64,000 bases of DNA from Meiothermus cerbereus DSM 11376. GTDB lineage: Bacteria > Deinococcota > Deinococci > Deinococcales > Thermaceae. Within the stretch, counting starts at the first letter, position 1. Each line of letters opens with the position of its first letter. This document shows, one piece after another, positions 52,418 through 60,545 of the stretch. The notes below the pieces were generated by a model, which was given only the letters and a program-made list of their open reading frames with translations, did no database searches and was not told the origin of the DNA. The DNA is taken from positions 1-64,000 of the forward strand of contig NZ_JHVI01000013.1 in NCBI RefSeq assembly GCF_000620065.1, written 5' to 3'. A program made the translations under genes and the position numbers.

Positions 52418-53083
52418 ATGACCCTCAACCGCACCACCCTGAACCGCGAAGCCTACAAGGCGCTCAGGCAGGCCATTCTGGGGCGCAAGATTCCCCCCGG
52501 CCAGAAACTGGTGGTGCGGGTGCTGGCCGAAGACCTGGGGCTCTCCCCCACCCCGGTCAAGGAAGCCCTAGCAGCGCTGGAGCGCGAGGGGCTGGTAGTG
52601 GCGGTGCCCCACCGGGGCTATTTTGTGTTGGAGCCAAGCCTCGAGGATGTGCGGGAGATCTACAGCCTGCGCGAGGTGCTGGAGGGGCTGGCAGTCCGAT
52701 TAGCCGTCGAGAATGACGGAAGGGCCCTTTTTAGGAAGCTCGAGCGCCTGTTTAGCAAGCAGCGCGAAGCCGCCGACCAGGGCGATATTGGCACCTATGG
52801 CGACCTAGACCTGGCCTTCCACCGCACCTTCTGGGAAGCCGCCGGCAGCAAACGCCTGCTCGCCACCGCCGAGACCATAGACGGACAAATTCGCATGCTC
52901 ATCAACAGCTCGGCGGCCATCCCAGGGCGCCTGCCCCAGTCCCGCGCCGAACACGAAGCCATCTTGCAAGCGGTACGTGACAAAGACCCCGAGGCTGCGG
53001 AAGCTGCCATGCGAACCCACGTCCGCAACGCAGGGCGGGCGCTGGAAAGCTTTTTACTGGCCAGAGAAGCCCCGGATCGCTAG
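52418..53083 (+). CDS. GntR/FCD family transcriptional regulator of the sulfo-sugar operon
   Basis: The 221-residue protein has a winged helix at about 10-70 (EAYKALRQAILGRKIPPGQK, VLAEDLGLSPTPVKEALAALEREGL) and an FCD ligand domain from about 85 with metal-binding residues in DLAFHRTFWEAAG, RAEHEAI and RTHVRNA. FCD regulators usually repress catabolic operons until a sugar acid or similar ligand binds. It is divergent from suyA with a shared 76-bp region that contains the palindromic operator. The likely inducer is sulfoquinovose, sulfolactate or an intermediate. Confidence 0.88.
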   Translation: MTLNRTTLNREAYKALRQAILGRKIPPGQKLVVRVLAEDLGLSPTPVKEALAALEREGLVVAVPHRGYFVLEPSLEDVREIYSLREVLEGLAVRLAVENDGRALFRKLERLFSKQREAADQGDIGTYGDLDLAFHRTFWEAAGSKRLLATAETIDGQIRMLINSSAAIPGRLPQSRAEHEAILQAVRDKDPEAAEAAMRTHVRNAGRALESFLLAREAPDR

Positions 53084-53217
53084 AACACTCTTCACAATCG
53101 CTAAGTCTCCTGCCAGCCTGATTGCCCTACCCTGGCCTTCCAGGGGCGAGAAAGGTGCAAAATCCTTTTGGCAAGGCCACCGGCGGGCTTTGGGCTAGCA
53201 AAGCGCTCCAGGTATCA
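53084..53217. other. Intergenic stretch without recognised features
   Basis: Between the GntR gene and MITE copy C. A short run (AACACTCTTCACAA) resembles the start of MITE family 2, but too little matches to call a copy. No terminator is obvious. Confidence 0.3.
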
Positions 53218-53373
53218 TACCGGATTCAAAAAGATAATCTTCAAACAAAAAGCGCTAAGAGGCTATCTTTTTGAATCCTAGAGCACACCCCTCGCTGCGC
53301 TCGGCGAAGAAAGCGTATCCCTTCGGTCGGGTTAGTTCGTCACCGTTCGGCGACGAACTAACCGAATCTGGTA
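53218..53373 (-). mobile_element. MITE family 1, copy C (inverted)
   Basis: This 156-bp copy is the reverse complement of copies A and B with few changes; the loop of the 15-bp hairpin is GTTC and one arm has a C for T. Its end abuts the TGA stop of the amidohydrolase (53374-53376), as copy B abuts the recG stop. Confidence 0.85.
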
Positions 53374-54801
53374 TCAGACCAGCTCGAGCACCCCGGCAAA
53401 GACCCGCCCCACAGGGCGGCCCTGCGCCCACAAGGTCAGGTCGGCGGGGGCCCCCGGGTGAATCTGGCCGTGCTGGGGCCAGCCCGCCGCCAGCGCTGCG
53501 CCCCGGGTGTGGGCCCACAAAACCTCGGCGGGGGTCAGGCGCTGGGCCGGATTCAGGGGGTGCTGGGTAGCAGCCTCCAGGTTCAGCTCGAAAAGCGGCT
53601 TCATCACCGGGGCATCCGAGCCAAAAGCCAGGGGCAGGCCGGTGTTCCACAGGTCGCGCAGGCGGAAGGCCTGGTGCTCGTGGCCCGGCAGGTGGTAGCG
53701 CACCAGCTCGGCGTCCCCTAGAAGGTGCATGGGCTGCATGGAAATCGCCAGGTTCAGCCCAGCAAACCGTGGCAACTCCTGATCGCGCACATGCTGGGCG
53801 TGCTCGAGCCGAAAGATACGCCCGGACTCGGGTTGTAGTTGGTGAAACACCTCCAACACCCCCTGCACCGCCCGGGTTCCGATGGCATGTACGGTCAGGC
53901 CGAAGCCCGCTGCCAGTGCTGCCTGGCCCTCACTTTCGATCAGCTCGAGGGGGTCGAGCGCCAGACCATGTGAACCGTCGGGGTAGGGCTCCACCATCCA
54001 GGCGGTGCGGCTGCCCAGGGCCCCATCGGCGAAAAACTTGACCGCGGCAATCTCCAGCCGGTCGCCCCGCCAGCCTGGCTGGGTTTCGCGCCAGTGGTCG
54101 CGGTCCAGGGCCCACCAAAGCCGCAGCGGCAGCCGGTCGGAAGCCGCGAGTTGTTCCGCCAGGCTATAGTGGCACCAGCCCATGTGATGAACGGCAGTGT
54201 AGCCCCGACGGGCCAGGTCTTGCAGGCCCCGCTCGAGCTCGGCCAGGCCGGGCGGGGGCAAGACCCGGTTTATTAGCTCCTGGGCAGCTTCCAGTAAATA
54301 CCCGGTGGGCTCACCCTGGGCATCCCGCACCACCACCCCACCGGGCATATCGGGGGTTTGGGCGGTAATACCGGCCTCTCTCAGGGCCTGGCTGTTGGCC
54401 CAGGCCGAGTGCCGGTCGCGGCTTTGTAAAAACACCGGGTGGTGGGGTGCTACAGCATCCAGCAGTTCGCGGGTGGGGTAGTCCCGAAACAGATAACCCC
54501 CGCCGCGTATCCAGGTACCGGGGGGCAGGGTGCGGGCCTTCTCGGCCACCTGCTGGGCCACCGCCTGGGGGTCGCCAAGCCCCTCCAGGTCCAGGCTGCT
54601 GAGCTGCAACCCCCACATCTGCGGGTGAGCATGGGCTTCGTGCAGGCCAGGGGTAATCTGCTCAAAAAAATGCTTTTTGGCTCCCGGGTAGCGCGCACTC
54701 AGGTCTTGCAGGCTACCCACATCGGCGATGCGGTCACCTTCCAGATACACTGCCTCGGCCCCAGCCTCGGTCATGGTCTCTATTCGCCCATAAAGTAGCA
54801 T
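53374..54801 (-). CDS. YtcJ-like amidohydrolase
   Basis: The 475-residue protein belongs to the metal-dependent amidohydrolases of the YtcJ/COG1574 type. The N-terminal metal motif reads GLHEAHAHP, a second His region is TVHAIGTRAV, and EHAQHV and LAFGSDAPV (metal-binding Asp) follow. The substrate is unknown; relatives act on N-substituted amides or exoenzyme-type substrates. Length is on the short side (YtcJ is about 530). A MITE lies directly after the stop. It is not obviously linked to the sulfo-sugar operon. Confidence 0.85.
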   Translation of the reverse strand: MLLYGRIETMTEAGAEAVYLEGDRIADVGSLQDLSARYPGAKKHFFEQITPGLHEAHAHPQMWGLQLSSLDLEGLGDPQAVAQQVAEKARTLPPGTWIRGGGYLFRDYPTRELLDAVAPHHPVFLQSRDRHSAWANSQALREAGITAQTPDMPGGVVVRDAQGEPTGYLLEAAQELINRVLPPPGLAELERGLQDLARRGYTAVHHMGWCHYSLAEQLAASDRLPLRLWWALDRDHWRETQPGWRGDRLEIAAVKFFADGALGSRTAWMVEPYPDGSHGLALDPLELIESEGQAALAAGFGLTVHAIGTRAVQGVLEVFHQLQPESGRIFRLEHAQHVRDQELPRFAGLNLAISMQPMHLLGDAELVRYHLPGHEHQAFRLRDLWNTGLPLAFGSDAPVMKPLFELNLEAATQHPLNPAQRLTPAEVLWAHTRGAALAAGWPQHGQIHPGAPADLTLWAQGRPVGRVFAGVLELV

Positions 54802-54959
54802 GGGGGCATCCTATCCCGCCCGCAGCCCAGGCTCAAGCAGGGCCGGGCATGGGCTGGCAAGCCTCTTTGAGCAGGGCTGAGGTGATGAGAGATTGTAAAA
54901 CCCGATTGGGTGTTTGCCTTCACACCTTGCCCACATCGGGCCGCTATACTCGAAAGCCG

Positions 54960-56690
54960 ATGAGACGGGGCTTGCTGATTGGTCTGGGCATATTCGCGGG
55001 TTCGGTGCTGGGCTGGGCTGGAATCGAGCGCCACCACCACAACCGGGTCTTTGCGGGCGTGCAGGCCGCTGGGGTACTAGTAGGAGGCCTGACGCTGGAG
55101 GAGGCCACCGCGAAAATTGCGGCTGCCACGCAAAACATCACCCCACCCCTGCTCACCCTCAAGGCTGGCGACCAAACCCTGGAGGTCTCCGCCGCCGAGC
55201 TGGGCTGGCAGCCCGACCCCAGGGCCACCGCCGAGCGTGCTTTTGCGGTGGGACGAACACGCTGGAGCGAGCGCCTGGCAGCCCTGCGGGGGCAGGTCAG
55301 GGTTCCCCTGGTGCCCAGGGTGGATGCCAGAGCCCTGGAAAATCGCCTGCGGGTCATTGCCGACAAGCTCGAGTACCCCCCCACCGATGCCAGGGTGGTG
55401 TTTAAGAACGGCCAGTACGTGGTTATTCCCGAAAAGGCGGGCTTGCAACTCGACATCGAGCGCGCCATCGAGACCTATATCCAGCACCCCACGCAGAGCG
55501 TGCTCGAGTTTTTTCCCAGAAGCATCACCCCCCGCCTGACGGCGGCCATGCTCGAGCCAGTGGCCCAGAGGGCCAATGAACTCCTGCGGCCCGTTACCCT
55601 GGTGTATGCCGAACCCCGCCCCCTTGGTAGTGGAAAGATCCACCGGCGCACCCTGAGCATTGCCGAGGTAGCCTCACTCTTGATCGTCCAGGACGAGATT
55701 AAGGTCAACACCACAGCCCTGAACAAAATCCTGACCCAGTTTGCCCGTCACGACCGATTGCCCCAGGATGCCCGCTACACCCTGAGCCCGGAGGGCCAAA
55801 TGGTGGTGCGCCCCGAGGTAGATGGCTGGAAGCTGAACCAGCCCGAGGCCCGCAAACGCCTCGAGCTGGCCCTTCTGCGCCCCGATTTGAGCGAGTTTAG
55901 CCTGACTGTAGTGCCCAAAACAGCCCAGGTGCGGGCTGCTGACCTGCCCAAAGCCGAAAACCTGCGGCTTCTGGCCGAGGCCACCACCAACTATGGCGGC
56001 TCAAGCAGCGAGCGTATTGCCAATGTCCACGCCGCCGCCCGCAACCTGGATGGCTATGTGGTGCCAGCGGGTGGGGTCTTTAACTTCAACCAGGCTATCG
56101 GCGACATCAGTCTGGAGAACGGCTTCAAGGAGGCCTTGGTTATCTCGGAAGGACGCACGGTTAAGGGCGTGGGCGGTGGGGTCTGCCAGGTCTCGACCAC
56201 CACCTTCCGGGCTTTGTACCAGGCCGGGCTGCCCATCCTCGAGCGCAACCAGCACGCCTACCGGGTGCGCTGGTACGACCCCATCGTGGGCTACGACGCA
56301 GCCGTGTATCAGCCTTACCTCAACCTGCGGGCCACCAACAACACCCCCGGCCCCATTGTCGTGCGCACAGCATTTACCCAGTCTAGCCTTACCGTGCAGC
56401 TATACGGCATCCCCGACGGGCGCAAGGTGGTGGTCTCCCAGCCCGTCATCCTCTCCCGCACCCCCCACCCGCCGCCGCAGTACATCGTGGACACCAGCCT
56501 GCGCCCCGGCCAGATCAAGCAGGTGGACTGGGCCGTGGATGGCTTCCGTACCCGCATCACCCGCACCATCACCCACCCCGACGGCACGGTAAGCACCGAC
56601 CAGCTCAACTCCAACTACCGCCCCTGGCAGGCGGTGTACCAGGTAGGACCCCAGACACCCGCTCCAGGGGATGAGGTGGCCTCGAGGTAG
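54960..56690 (+). CDS. VanW/YoaR family cell-wall-associated protein
   Basis: The 576-residue protein has an N-terminal membrane anchor (MRRGLLIGLGIFAGSVLGWA) followed by a short His-rich stretch, two peptidoglycan-binding-4-like regions (about 80-330) and a VanW domain at about 360-490: GGSSSERIANVHAAARNLDG, VVPAGGVFNFNQAIG, GVGGGVCQVSTTTFRAL and ERNQHAYRVRWYD. A G5-like tail closes it. VanW-family proteins occur in glycopeptide resistance clusters and as envelope proteins of unknown activity; no van genes are near. ATG 54960 is 9 nt below TATACT. Confidence 0.87.
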   Translation: MRRGLLIGLGIFAGSVLGWAGIERHHHNRVFAGVQAAGVLVGGLTLEEATAKIAAATQNITPPLLTLKAGDQTLEVSAAELGWQPDPRATAERAFAVGRTRWSERLAALRGQVRVPLVPRVDARALENRLRVIADKLEYPPTDARVVFKNGQYVVIPEKAGLQLDIERAIETYIQHPTQSVLEFFPRSITPRLTAAMLEPVAQRANELLRPVTLVYAEPRPLGSGKIHRRTLSIAEVASLLIVQDEIKVNTTALNKILTQFARHDRLPQDARYTLSPEGQMVVRPEVDGWKLNQPEARKRLELALLRPDLSEFSLTVVPKTAQVRAADLPKAENLRLLAEATTNYGGSSSERIANVHAAARNLDGYVVPAGGVFNFNQAIGDISLENGFKEALVISEGRTVKGVGGGVCQVSTTTFRALYQAGLPILERNQHAYRVRWYDPIVGYDAAVYQPYLNLRATNNTPGPIVVRTAFTQSSLTVQLYGIPDGRKVVVSQPVILSRTPHPPPQYIVDTSLRPGQIKQVDWAVDGFRTRITRTITHPDGTVSTDQLNSNYRPWQAVYQVGPQTPAPGDEVASR

Positions 56691-56692
56691 GT

Positions 56693-57748
56693 CTAGGCCG
56701 GGCTGATTTCAACCCGGTTGCGCCCCAGGCTTTTGGCCTGGTACAGAACCTTGTCGGCCCGCTCAACCAGGTTGTGGATGCTGTCGCCTATATGCCCCTG
56801 GGCCACGCCAAAGCTGGCCGAAACCGCCCCTACTTTCTCGAAGGGCCAGAAGGCAATATCTTCGCGCAAGCGTTCCACTGCCGCCAGCACTTCGTGCTGG
56901 TTGTCGCCGCGCATGATAATCATGAACTCCTCCCCACCCCAGCGCCCAAGCATATCGCTCTTACGCAAAGAGGTACGCAAGCGGCGCCCCACTTCTTTGA
57001 GCACATCGTCGCCCGCGGCATGCCCGAAGCGGTCGTTGATCTGCTTGAAGCGGTCTATGTCGAGCAACACCACATACACGCCATGGATGCGGTGTGAGGC
57101 TTCTTCCAGCAACTCACTCAAGGCCAGGCGGTTGGGCAGGCTGGTCAGGGGGTCGGTGCGGGCCAAGGTATGCATCTGCTCCACCTGCTGGTGGGCATGA
57201 GCAAGCTGGTCTTTAACAATTGCCAGCGCGTACAGTAAACCCGCCATAGCAAACAGCCGCATCTGGTTGCGCACAAATGACAAAAACTCGGCCTGGTACT
57301 GCCCCAGTGCCACCTCGCCCCCCAGCCGCAGCAAGCCCAAAGCCAGGGTAACCGCCGCCAGAACCAGGCTATAGACCAGCCCCATCCGGGCATCCAGCAC
57401 GATGTAAGCCAGAACCATAACAAAAGCCATAACCCAGTAGGTGCTCTCGATCTCGACCCAGTTGTGCTCGAGGCTGCCCCAAAACAGGTAGTAGACAAAC
57501 TTGAGGGTGAAAAACACTGTCGTTGCGGCTATGGTCTCGCGCTCTATACGCGCCAGGTTGGTCTGGTGAAGTAGCCGCCAGGCCCAGCTAGCACACAACA
57601 GAATAAACAGTGGGTACAACCATCGAATAAAGCCTTCCTCTGGGCGCATGAGCCAGATCAAAAGCAAAACCGGTATGGCCAGCAGAACGCCCCAAAAGTA
57701 GGCCGTTCGTTTTCTATCCCGAAGGACATTTGTCGGCAACCCCTGCAC
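56693..57748 (-). CDS. Membrane-bound diguanylate cyclase (GGDEF)
   Basis: The 351-residue protein has about six transmembrane helices (residues 15-185), a short coiled stretch and a C-terminal GGDEF domain with the active-site GGEEF and the inhibitory site RKSD five residues before it. It should synthesise cyclic di-GMP and be subject to product inhibition. The membrane part has no recognisable sensor domain. It ends convergently with the VanW gene. Confidence 0.9.
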   Translation of the reverse strand: MQGLPTNVLRDRKRTAYFWGVLLAIPVLLLIWLMRPEEGFIRWLYPLFILLCASWAWRLLHQTNLARIERETIAATTVFFTLKFVYYLFWGSLEHNWVEIESTYWVMAFVMVLAYIVLDARMGLVYSLVLAAVTLALGLLRLGGEVALGQYQAEFLSFVRNQMRLFAMAGLLYALAIVKDQLAHAHQQVEQMHTLARTDPLTSLPNRLALSELLEEASHRIHGVYVVLLDIDRFKQINDRFGHAAGDDVLKEVGRRLRTSLRKSDMLGRWGGEEFMIIMRGDNQHEVLAAVERLREDIAFWPFEKVGAVSASFGVAQGHIGDSIHNLVERADKVLYQAKSLGRNRVEISPA

Positions 57749-57806
57749 CCCTCCAGTCTAGAGGAGACTCGAGCGCCTTGGTGCCAATTTGGCACTCAGA
57801 ATTCAG

Positions 57807-58439
57807 CTAACGTGTAACGGAGTCGGTCTGGGGGGCCTCCGCGACCCCGGTTTTATCTCCCAGGCGACGCTCGTTGCCCGCCTGCAAGCGCTTGATGTTC
57901 TCGCGGTGCGTCCAGAAAATCAGGCCTGCCAGGAGCAACACGGTTAGAATTTCCCAGAAAGGCCGCCCCAGCGCGATGGTAATGACCACCGCGGCAAGAC
58001 CCCCAACCATGCTCCCAGCCGATACAAACCGCGTCAGCCACATGGTCAGAATGCCCACCGGAAAGGCCAGCAAGGCCACCAGTGGATCCAGAAACAGCAG
58101 TGTTCCAAAACTGGTCGCTACCCCTTTCCCCCCCGTAAAGCGCAGGAATACCGAGTAATTGTGGCCCAGCACCGCAGCCAGGGCCACCCCGCCCAAGAGG
58201 GGCCCCTCGATGTTAAATAAGCGGGCCAGCAAAACGGCAATGCCCCCCTTGAATACGTCAAACACAGCCACCACCACCGCCGGGCCAGCCCCCAGGGTAC
58301 GCAGGATGTTGGTGGCCCCGGTATTCCCAGAACCCACTTTCTGAATATCCACACCATAGTAACGGGCGACCCAGGCCCCCGCAGGAATCGCGCCGAACAA
58401 GTAAGCCAGCAACAAAACAAACCAGACGTTCCAGTCCAC
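57807..58439 (-). CDS. plsY: Glycerol-3-phosphate acyltransferase PlsY
   Basis: The 210-residue membrane protein carries the PlsY loops: [15 protein letters not shown] (about 37-51), [21 protein letters not shown] (phosphate- and acyl-phosphate-binding) and the later HRENIKRL motif. It transfers an acyl group from acyl phosphate to glycerol-3-phosphate, the first step of phospholipid synthesis. Length is normal; a polar tail of about 20 residues follows. Confidence 0.94.
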   Translation of the reverse strand: MDWNVWFVLLLAYLFGAIPAGAWVARYYGVDIQKVGSGNTGATNILRTLGAGPAVVVAVFDVFKGGIAVLLARLFNIEGPLLGGVALAAVLGHNYSVFLRFTGGKGVATSFGTLLFLDPLVALLAFPVGILTMWLTRFVSAGSMVGGLAAVVITIALGRPFWEILTVLLLAGLIFWTHRENIKRLQAGNERRLGDKTGVAEAPQTDSVTR

Positions 58440-58606
58440 ACGGGCATTTTATCGCAGTCTTCGCTAATTTTGCCGCTGCTCCGGAAAGCAAACTGTCCTG
58501 CTCGCCCCGACCCAGTGTCATCTCTGCGGGTGTGGGGCGCGTCCGAGGCCTTCCTCAGCGCCGTTGGGTGGGTTATGGCCAGCTCTGGCACAGGCCTGGC
58601 CAAAGC

Positions 58607-59200
58607 TCAATCGCTAAAGCGCTCTTCTTTCCAGGGGTCGCCCCGGCGGTGGTAACCGTTAACTTCCCAAAAACCCAGCTCTTCCCTGTCCAAAAACTCA
58701 AACCCCCGCACCCACTTGGCGCTCTTCCAGGCGTAAAGGTGCGGCACCACCAGGCGCAATGGGCCGCCGTGGTCGCGGGGCAGAGGCTGGCCAAACAGGG
58801 TGTGGGCCAGCAGGTTCTGCTCGAGCAAAAAGTCATCCAGGCTCAGGTTGGTGGTATAGCCCCCGTAGCAGTGAACCAGCACCGCCCGGGCCTGGGGCCT
58901 GAGCCGAACCTGCTGCATCAGGTCGGGCACCCGGATACCGCGCCACTTTACGTCCAGCTTGCTCCAGCGGGTTACGCAGTGGAAGTCGGCGGTGAGGTCG
59001 GATTGCGGCAGGGCCAGCAGGTCTTCCCAACCCAAGGTTTTGGGTTCTTCCACCTGTCCTTTGATTTCAAACTTAACTTCTTCAGGGCGCACGTTGGGGG
59101 TGGGGCCATAGGTCAGCACGGGGAACTTCTCGGTGAGCACCTGGCCGGGGGGCACCCGCTCGCTGTCCACATTTTTGGGCTTGAAGAAATTGCCAAACAT
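58607..59200 (-). CDS. Sulfite-oxidase-like molybdopterin oxidoreductase
   Basis: The 197-residue protein belongs to the oxidoreductase molybdopterin-binding (SUOX/YedY-like) family. The Moco-ligating Cys is in DFHCVTRWSKLDVKWRGI, and GGYTTNLSL, LPRDHGGPLRLVVPHLYAWKSAKWV and GFWEVNGYHRRGDPW are typical. There is no signal peptide, so it is cytoplasmic. ATG 59200 (MFGNFFKPKN) is preferred over 59248. Its substrate is unknown; sulfite oxidation is possible and would fit the sulfite released by SuyAB, but similar genes occur widely without that pathway. Confidence 0.85.
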   Translation of the reverse strand: MFGNFFKPKNVDSERVPPGQVLTEKFPVLTYGPTPNVRPEEVKFEIKGQVEEPKTLGWEDLLALPQSDLTADFHCVTRWSKLDVKWRGIRVPDLMQQVRLRPQARAVLVHCYGGYTTNLSLDDFLLEQNLLAHTLFGQPLPRDHGGPLRLVVPHLYAWKSAKWVRGFEFLDREELGFWEVNGYHRRGDPWKEERFSD

Positions 59201-59254
59201 AAATGCAGGATAGACGCAGGGCCAGAAGGCCCGGGTAAGCGGGGGCACAAAACC

Positions 59255-59587
59255 TTAGCGCGAGCGGTAGCGAATCACCTCGACCTTCTCCATGGTAATC
59301 AGGCCTTCCTGCACCATCTGGTCGAGGATGGGCAGGAAGGCCTGTATTTTCTCCTCGCTGTCTACAATCTCGATGCAGATAGGCAGGTCTTCGGAAAGCT
59401 GGAGTATTTTGGCGGTGTGGATGCGAGAGTGGGCGCCAAAACCCATGAACCCCCTGTAGACGGTGGCTCCAGCCAGGCCTGCTTTTTTGGCCTCGAGCAC
59501 AATAGCTTCGTAGAGGGGCCGTCCCTGCCACTTGTCCGACTCACCCAAGAATATACGTACCAGCTTGGCTTCCCCTTGCAGCTTCAT
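59255..59587 (-). CDS. DUF190 protein
   Basis: The 110-residue protein is a DUF190 member (KLVRIFLGESDKWQGRPLYEAIVLEAKKAGLAGATVYRG-type N-terminus, GFGAHSRIHTAKILQLSEDLP). The fold resembles PII signalling proteins. It overlaps crcB by 4 bp, a common pairing that suggests a role in fluoride channel function or its control. The biochemical activity is unknown. ATG 59587 follows AGGTGGGT; a start at 59605 lies inside crcB. Confidence 0.88.
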   Translation of the reverse strand: MKLQGEAKLVRIFLGESDKWQGRPLYEAIVLEAKKAGLAGATVYRGFMGFGAHSRIHTAKILQLSEDLPICIEIVDSEEKIQAFLPILDQMVQEGLITMEKVEVIRYRSR

Positions 59588-59958
59588 ACCCACCTCCCGG
59601 CCCAACGGTAGGCCAGCAAGACCAGGGTAAACCCCAGCACCACACTACCGGCCACATACAAAAAAGCCTTCAGCCACTCCCCTTGTTGCACCAGCGTGAG
59701 GGTTTCCCAGCTAAAAGTGGAGAAGGTGGTGTAGCCGCCCAGTAGCCCCACTGCCAAAAACAGCCGCCACTCCGGGCTCATGGCTCCCTCGAGGCTCAGT
59801 CGCAGCACCAACCCAATTAGAAAGCTGCCGGTGATGTTAATCAAAAAAGTGCTCCAGGGAAACCCCGGCCCCCAGAGGCCCTGCACCCAGGCCCCCAACC
59901 CATAGCGCAAGGCGGCCCCGAGGGCTCCGCCCAGCATGACCAGTAGATAGCGCTCCAC
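59584..59958 (-). CDS. crcB: Fluoride channel CrcB/FluC
   Basis: The 124-residue protein has four helices and the FluC signature GGALGAALRYGLGAWV, FPWSTFLINITGSFLIG (with the pore Asn) and GGYTTFSTFSWE (Phe box and central Na+ site). It exports fluoride as a dual-topology dimer. I looked for a fluoride riboswitch in the 80 bp upstream and saw none. Confidence 0.94.
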   Translation of the reverse strand: MERYLLVMLGGALGAALRYGLGAWVQGLWGPGFPWSTFLINITGSFLIGLVLRLSLEGAMSPEWRLFLAVGLLGGYTTFSTFSWETLTLVQQGEWLKAFLYVAGSVVLGFTLVLLAYRWAGRWV

Positions 59959-60038
59959 GTTGCACAGTATCTTCCCTAAAGCCCCTCTTAATCCAGTCCA
60001 AGGTAAAGCTCTCAGCTTAGCTGGGGTAGACTCTAAGG

Positions 60039-60545
60039 ATGAAATTTTGGAGTCCCCTTCTTGTACTTCTTCTGCTGGCCGGCTGTACGCCCCAGCCTGG
60101 CATTAGCGATAGCCAGCGCCGGGAATGGGGTTTGCAACCCATTATTGCTGACTTTGCCCCGGATCGAGGCGAGGGCGGCAAGTACAAGCTGCGCGAACGG
60201 GTCTTTTTTAGCTTTACCCTGAGCCAGCCGGGCTACGTAACCCTGGTTACCATGGACTCCGACAGCACCACGGTGGTGCTCGAGCGCAACGTGCAGCTAC
60301 CCGCAGGCCGCCATACCTTCCCACTGGCCACCGACCGCAACGCCCAGGGCCAGGCCACCTACCTGGTCGTACCGCCTTTGGGGCCCTCGCGCTTCCGGCT
60401 TTTGTACACCAATGTGCCCGCCACCAACCGGGAGCTGTTTAGGGGCAAACTGAGCAACGAGGAGTTCAACCGCCACACCCAGGCTTACCTGAGCGGGGCC
60501 CAGGTACGCGATGTGGCCGAGACTTGGATGGAGGCGGTGGAATGA
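60039..60545 (+). CDS. Lipoprotein with DUF4384-like domain
   Basis: The 168-residue product has a lipoprotein signal (MKFWSPLLVLLLLAGC, lipobox LAGC). The mature region, with YKLRERVFFSFTLSQPGYV and LERNVQLPAGRHTFPLA, resembles DUF4384, a beta-sandwich common in secreted and kinase-linked proteins. The function is unknown. The ATG lies 6 nt below TAGACT (60027-60032), so the mRNA may be leaderless. The next lipoprotein gene overlaps its stop. Confidence 0.75.
   Translation: MKFWSPLLVLLLLAGCTPQPGISDSQRREWGLQPIIADFAPDRGEGGKYKLRERVFFSFTLSQPGYVTLVTMDSDSTTVVLERNVQLPAGRHTFPLATDRNAQGQATYLVVPPLGPSRFRLLYTNVPATNRELFRGKLSNEEFNRHTQAYLSGAQVRDVAETWMEAVE

Noticed and set aside
53084-53110. Third copy of MITE family 2
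   Set aside because: Only about 12 bases resemble the family; the hairpin is missing.
54960-56690. Glycopeptide resistance gene vanW
   Set aside because: The domain is VanW but the architecture with a membrane anchor and peptidoglycan-binding repeats is the YoaR type, and no vanHAX genes are near.
59959-60038. Fluoride riboswitch upstream of crcB
   Set aside because: The 80-bp region shows none of the conserved fluoride aptamer bases or pairing.
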